64,000 bases of DNA from Petunia secreta. Lineage: Eukaryota; Streptophyta; Magnoliopsida; Solanales; Solanaceae. Positions 60,493 through 64,000 of this stretch are shown here, in pieces; within the stretch, counting starts at the first letter, position 1; the number at the start of each line of letters is the position of its first letter. Position numbers and translations under genes: made by a program. The notes under the pieces were generated by a model. That model had not been told where the DNA came from and searched no databases. It was given only the letters and a program-made list of their open reading frames with translations. The stretch spans positions 37,214,001-37,278,000 of the forward strand of contig JARKIP010000035.1 in assembly GCA_029990175.1 (NCBI GenBank), given 5' to 3'.

Positions 60493-62034
60493 TCACAAGT
60501 AGGTTAGCTTAACAAAGATAAGTGCAAGTGGTGTGGAAAACACACTCTTGTGATAGAGCCAAGCATCAATTCCTATGAAAAAGCTTATGTCCCCAAAGGA
60601 GACAACATAGTCTTGGCCCGACAAGAACAAGCACTCATTTTCAAAACAAGCAAAGAGATCAAGGATATGCATGTAGCAATTAGATTCCCCACGACCCCTA
60701 AGCCCACCATCACACCAAGCCTTCAAATCAATTCTATCACAAAGTGACACATCGGCTTTGGCATGCTCAACACTCAAGGTGTGCTCAACATATGGGATGG
60801 GGTAAGTAAAGTAGTTCAATTCACAACTAACATCGACTACTCCTCTCCCCTTCTTAAGAGCATTCTTACACACACCGAGAGGTACCTCCTCACCTCCAAA
60901 ATCAACCCCAAGACAATCCTCCTTATTGGACAAGCTCCAAAGGAAGGTCTCCAAAATAGGTCCTTCATCATTATAGTCCACACAACGAAGGCTAGGACTA
61001 CTAGAAGATAGGTCATCACGACCAATACCAAGACCTCCCTCCTCACTCAGAGTTCCAAACGTTGGATCATCCACAGAGCCTAACTTGACAAACCATGGAG
61101 GTTCGACTCTACTACCGACCCTAGTCCGATACAATTCACCACCACAAATGAGATTGCCTTCAAGCATTAGAAATGTAAAAGCATGCACCTCAAATTCATG
61201 GTTATACAAAAGCATAGAATCAAGACTAGGTCCTACACTCTCACTCGAGGAGTCATCAAACATAAATCGATCCATCTCACACACGAGGGACTCCTCAAGG
61301 TCACATCCATCCTCACTACGACACAAGGAACCACCGCCATCAATTAAGCAATCAAAGGGAAGAATAAGATCATCATGCAATTCATCTTCTCCTTTATCAA
61401 ATATGGGTGGTGTGTCATAACAAGGTTCACAAACAAGGTCAACTACAACATCTTCACTAAAGAGAGGTCCAATGAAAACCGAGCTCACATCATGATGTGG
61501 CTTTTCAACCCTCTCATCTAGTGGTTCAATTTCACACACAAGTTGACCCGAAGGCTCTACACTAGTTGCAAACACATTATACTCATGCAAATCATCAACT
61601 AGCATAGAGTTGTTACAAACAAGATCATAAGACAAGGAAGTTTCATGCTTAAGGGAAGAAGAACTATCACATACCTTTGAGTCGCACTCGGGCTCACTCA
61701 ATATACTTGAAGCATCATGGGTAGTTCCTTCACCTCGTAGCTCACATTTGGCTTCTCCTTCACCTTGCCTTTCCATATCGGAACATGGTTGAGGCTCCAC
61801 CGGTTTGCCTCCAAGAATACCTACACAAGTACTCAAACAAGTAGAAGAAAAAGATAAAGGGTTAAGGTTAGAATAAGGGGTGTCCTCACTCTTTTTTTCC
61901 TCTTTCTTTTCCCTCCATTTTCTTTCAAGGCTAGGTGTAGATTCGGGTGGTGACATCCCGCTCACATCACTCAACACATCCTCTCCTTTTTCCACTCGAG
62001 GAATGTCACCGGTCACTCCCTTACTGATGCAACC
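60493..62034 (-). CDS. C-terminal half of non-autonomous element protein (K)
   Basis: About 514 codons, starting at the L insertion (KGVTGDIPRVEKGEDV) and ending TYL as in C. It contains the linker and the whole accessory module: MERQGEGEAKCEL, CEPCYDTPPIFDKGEDEL, PPWFVKLGSV, DAWLYHKSVFSTPL. The acidic N-terminus and protease-like domain would lie on the far side of L. The frame is open throughout, so it was probably intact until L entered (upstream bases cttac). Confidence 0.83.
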   Translation of the reverse strand, partial: GCISKGVTGDIPRVEKGEDVLSDVSGMSPPESTPSLERKWREKKEEKKSEDTPYSNLNPLSFSSTCLSTCVGILGGKPVEPQPCSDMERQGEGEAKCELRGEGTTHDASSILSEPECDSKVCDSSSSLKHETSLSYDLVCNNSMLVDDLHEYNVFATSVEPSGQLVCEIEPLDERVEKPHHDVSSVFIGPLFSEDVVVDLVCEPCYDTPPIFDKGEDELHDDLILPFDCLIDGGGSLCRSEDGCDLEESLVCEMDRFMFDDSSSESVGPSLDSMLLYNHEFEVHAFTFLMLEGNLICGGELYRTRVGSRVEPPWFVKLGSVDDPTFGTLSEEGGLGIGRDDLSSSSPSLRCVDYNDEGPILETFLWSLSNKEDCLGVDFGGEEVPLGVCKNALKKGRGVVDVSCELNYFTYPIPYVEHTLSVEHAKADVSLCDRIDLKAWCDGGLRGRGESNCYMHILDLFACFENECLFLSGQDYVVSFGDISFFIGIDAWLYHKSVFSTPLALIFVKLTYL

Positions 62035-62795
62035 CAAATTGCATCGACACCTACACTTGGTCCGGGAGTCAAGGCATGGATGATATGAGCTCGAAAGACG
62101 ACTTGAAGACTATGCATTGGAGCTCAATCAAAGTGGGAGCCGGGCTGGAAACAGTGCAGGAAACAGGGGAGCCAAAGCAGGGCAAAACAGGGCAGCACTT
62201 CTGAGCTTACTGCCTGACGAAGGGCATCTGTTCTTCGCGATCGCGCCACTACTCACGCGATCGCGAAGGGGCTTCTTCTATTCTGCGCGACAGCGTCGCC
62301 TTCCACGCGATCGCGAAGACTTGAAGACTTTGTGTTGCGCGATCGCATATCCTTGTGCGCGATCGCGATGAGGACTTTGGCAGAGCGGACCAGAAACTTG
62401 GCAAATGTTGTAAGGGGAAACTATAAATACCCCATTTGTTCATTTATTGCTTAGTTAACAAACCTTGAATGTAGAATGATATATTTCTTGAGTGAATCTC
62501 AATGAAGAACCCGTGAGCGGGCATGATTTCACTTGGTGGATTCCAAGTTGAACATCGAAACCTCTTTGATCATTCTATTTGCGAGAGCCGAGTGTCTCTT
62601 GAGGGTAGTTGCGTAGTATAGGTGATCCTTGACTTCACCCGGGGTGTATCGAGACGAGTTCCTCGGTGCTACTTAGGTAAACGTTCAAGCCTCGTCTTGC
62701 TTTTATCTCGATATCTTAATCGATATCGCCTATCTTGTTTTAGCTTCCGCATTTTCATATCGTTTGTAGCTTCCGCGTATTTTTCGATTGCATCA
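62035..62795 (+). repeat. 5' LTR of element L
   Basis: 761 bp, TGATGCAACC...ATTGCATCA, related to the 770-bp LTR of G. GCGATCGC array at about 62235-62370 (five exact octamers and one CGCGACAGCG), TATAAATA at 62422-62429. Confidence 0.9.
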
Positions 62796-64000
62796 GTTGG
62801 TATCAGAGCACGGCTAGGCTTCGTTCTTACGAATCCTCGGTCTTGTTCTTGTTGTTGTTATCATTGTGTTGTTTGTTGTTCTTGTTTAGAAGAAAACACA
62901 AAAAAAATTCAAAACTTGAAAACTACAAAAAAATTGCTAGAAATCGTTAGTTGTAACGATTTTGTTGTTGTTTGTTATTGGGGTTTGTTTGTTATCATAT
63001 TCCCATTGATTTGGTCCCCTCGAAACACGATTTGGAGTCGTGAATCAAAATCTTGAAAACCAAATCTCAAAAGTTGAGAATTCACAAAATTTGATAGAAC
63101 TTGTTTTGTGTTGTGAATTCTTGGTTGTTTGGTATCGGGGATTGTTCTATATAGTTTTCCCGTCATTTTGATATCCCCATATCATCATTTGGAGTAGCGG
63201 AATGAAAATCGAACTTTGAAAATTTTGAAGTTCTTGAAAATTTGAAGAACCTACTCCAAATTCTTGAAAACGAGTTGTTCGTTCATTGTTTGTTTGATAA
63301 AAACCATTGGGGATTGTTTATTTCAGTTGAACACACCCTTTGGAAGCCTTAGAACTGAACAACAAACTGAATTGGGGTGATTTGTGTGCCAAAAACTGAG
63401 TTTGCAGTCGGGGTTCTGGTTCTGGAACGCAGGCCTGCGCGATCGCGCCCTGCTTCACGCTATCGCGTCAGTCCCTCCCATTTGTTCATCGCGATCGCGC
63501 GCAACCTCACGCGATCGCGAAGGGTTTTCAATTTTCCAGAAATCCTGAACTGGGACAGATTGTTTGCAAAGCATTCGAAACAGTTCCCGCTCACCAAAAC
63601 TTCAATTGAATCATCAAATATGGTGAGTTGTAGATCACTAACCAAAAGTCATCCAATTCCGAATCCGTTTAGTGACGATTCGATCTTTTACCATTTGATC
63701 GCGTCACTTCCGGTTAGTACTTTGAGGGTAACACTTCTACCCAATTAGTACTAATTCATTGTGCGTTTAGGATCTTCGTGCCTAGAAGGAGAGTAGAGCT
63801 CAAAGAAGACTCGTAGTATATTTTTGGCTCAAGTGCTCACTTATAAAGCCGTTCGCCCATCGAGTCCCATCAACTCCACTCACCCCGAAGAGTATTTGGT
63901 TCTTGTGACTTGAGTGGTTATTGAGGTGGTTGTTCAACTACGAGGAAGCCTTTGAGATCAAGCTTGAGCGATCCTACAACCCACTAAATTGAGTGTACCC
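62796..64000 (+). other. Leader of element L
   Basis: PBS 62798-62809. Three degenerate leader repeats (marks at about 62978, 63136 and 63307). Palindrome array about 63430-63525 (GCGATCGC with GCTATCGCG). Hairpin 63714-63754. The conserved block around CTCAAAGAAGACTCGTAG and CATCGAGTCCCATCAACTCC follows. No gene supported. Confidence 0.83.
63714..63754 (+). promoter_or_regulatory. Conserved leader hairpin (element L)
   Basis: Outer stem TTAGTACT (63714-63721) with AGTACTAA (63747-63754), 4x4 internal loop, inner stem GGGTA/TACCC, loop ACACTTC. Confidence 0.75.

Larger units (their letters stand above)
59579..62034 (-). mobile_element. Element K: non-autonomous element of the C/D type, cut by L
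   Basis: Minus strand. 3' LTR 59579-60407, polypurine tract to its right, coding remnant 60493-62034, then element L from 62035. Its leader and 5' LTR lie beyond the window. The LTR is close to that of D (same start motif and array). Confidence 0.9.
62035..64000 (+). mobile_element. Element L: LTR element of the G family, 5' part
   Basis: 5' LTR 62035-62795, PBS 62798-62809, leader to the window end. By the usual spacing (about 324 nt after the hairpin) its start codon would lie some 80 bases beyond the window, so its coding type is unknown. Confidence 0.9.

Noticed and set aside
63430..63525. Cyanobacterial contamination suggested by HIP1-identical octamers
   Set aside because: The octamers are embedded in eukaryotic LTR retrotransposons with TSDs and tRNA-iMet primer sites.

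Overview
This is plant nuclear DNA made almost entirely of nested Ty3/gypsy-type LTR retrotransposons. The plant call rests on primer-binding sites that match the 3' end of initiator-Met tRNA (TGGTATCAGAGC), Gag-Pol order PR-RT-RH-IN, LTRs of about 730-850 bp bounded by TG...CA, and 5-bp target-site duplications (TSDs). The polyproteins resemble the plant chromovirus/CRM-like group, but no chromodomain was recognised and the lineage is unconfirmed. The species cannot be told. No tRNA, rRNA or CRISPR was seen.

Layout (element letters are mine). M (minus, 1-2901) lies in the leader of Z (minus). The LTR of Z is split by A (plus, 3687-36370). A's 3' LTR is split by B (plus, 9217-36149). B's gag is split by C (plus, 11683-31051). 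C holds D in its 5' LTR (plus, 12045-17792) and E in its leader (minus, 18671-26385). To the right, Z's LTR is split again by F (minus, from 36738). F holds G (minus, 38433-43859) and H (plus, 46110-48483, 3' LTR cut). A 1.05-kb island (48484-49533) is not LTR-element DNA; it holds a minisatellite, a gene-start-like segment and a broken C-terminal coding piece. Then I (plus, 49534-) is split by J (plus, 55212-), J by K (minus, 59579-) and K by L (plus, 62035-), which leaves the window before its gag.

There are two kinds of element. M, B, E, F, I and J carry, or carried, gag-pol; only E appears complete and uninterrupted. A, C, D, G, H and K have no reverse transcriptase or integrase. They encode an unfamiliar acidic, Cys-containing C-terminal module. 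In A, C and D it follows an Asp/Tyr-rich N-terminus and a retropepsin-like domain whose catalytic DSG has become GGT. Both kinds share the tRNA primer site, the polypurine tract and its upstream sequence, and a structured leader, so the second kind look like parasites mobilised in trans.

The most notable signals are non-coding. (1) A leader hairpin of about 41 nt, with two stems, a near-symmetric internal loop and a 7-nt loop, is present in all ten leaders that reach that point. Both stems show compensatory base changes, and the hairpin sits at a near-fixed distance from the start codon. (2) Arrays of GC-rich palindromes lie just upstream of the TATA box in the LTR and again in the leader. 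The palindrome type (GCGATCGC, GGCGGACCGCC or GGGGCGCC) differs between families but agrees between LTR and leader of one element. Several LTR pairs are identical or differ by one base, so much of this nest is recent.
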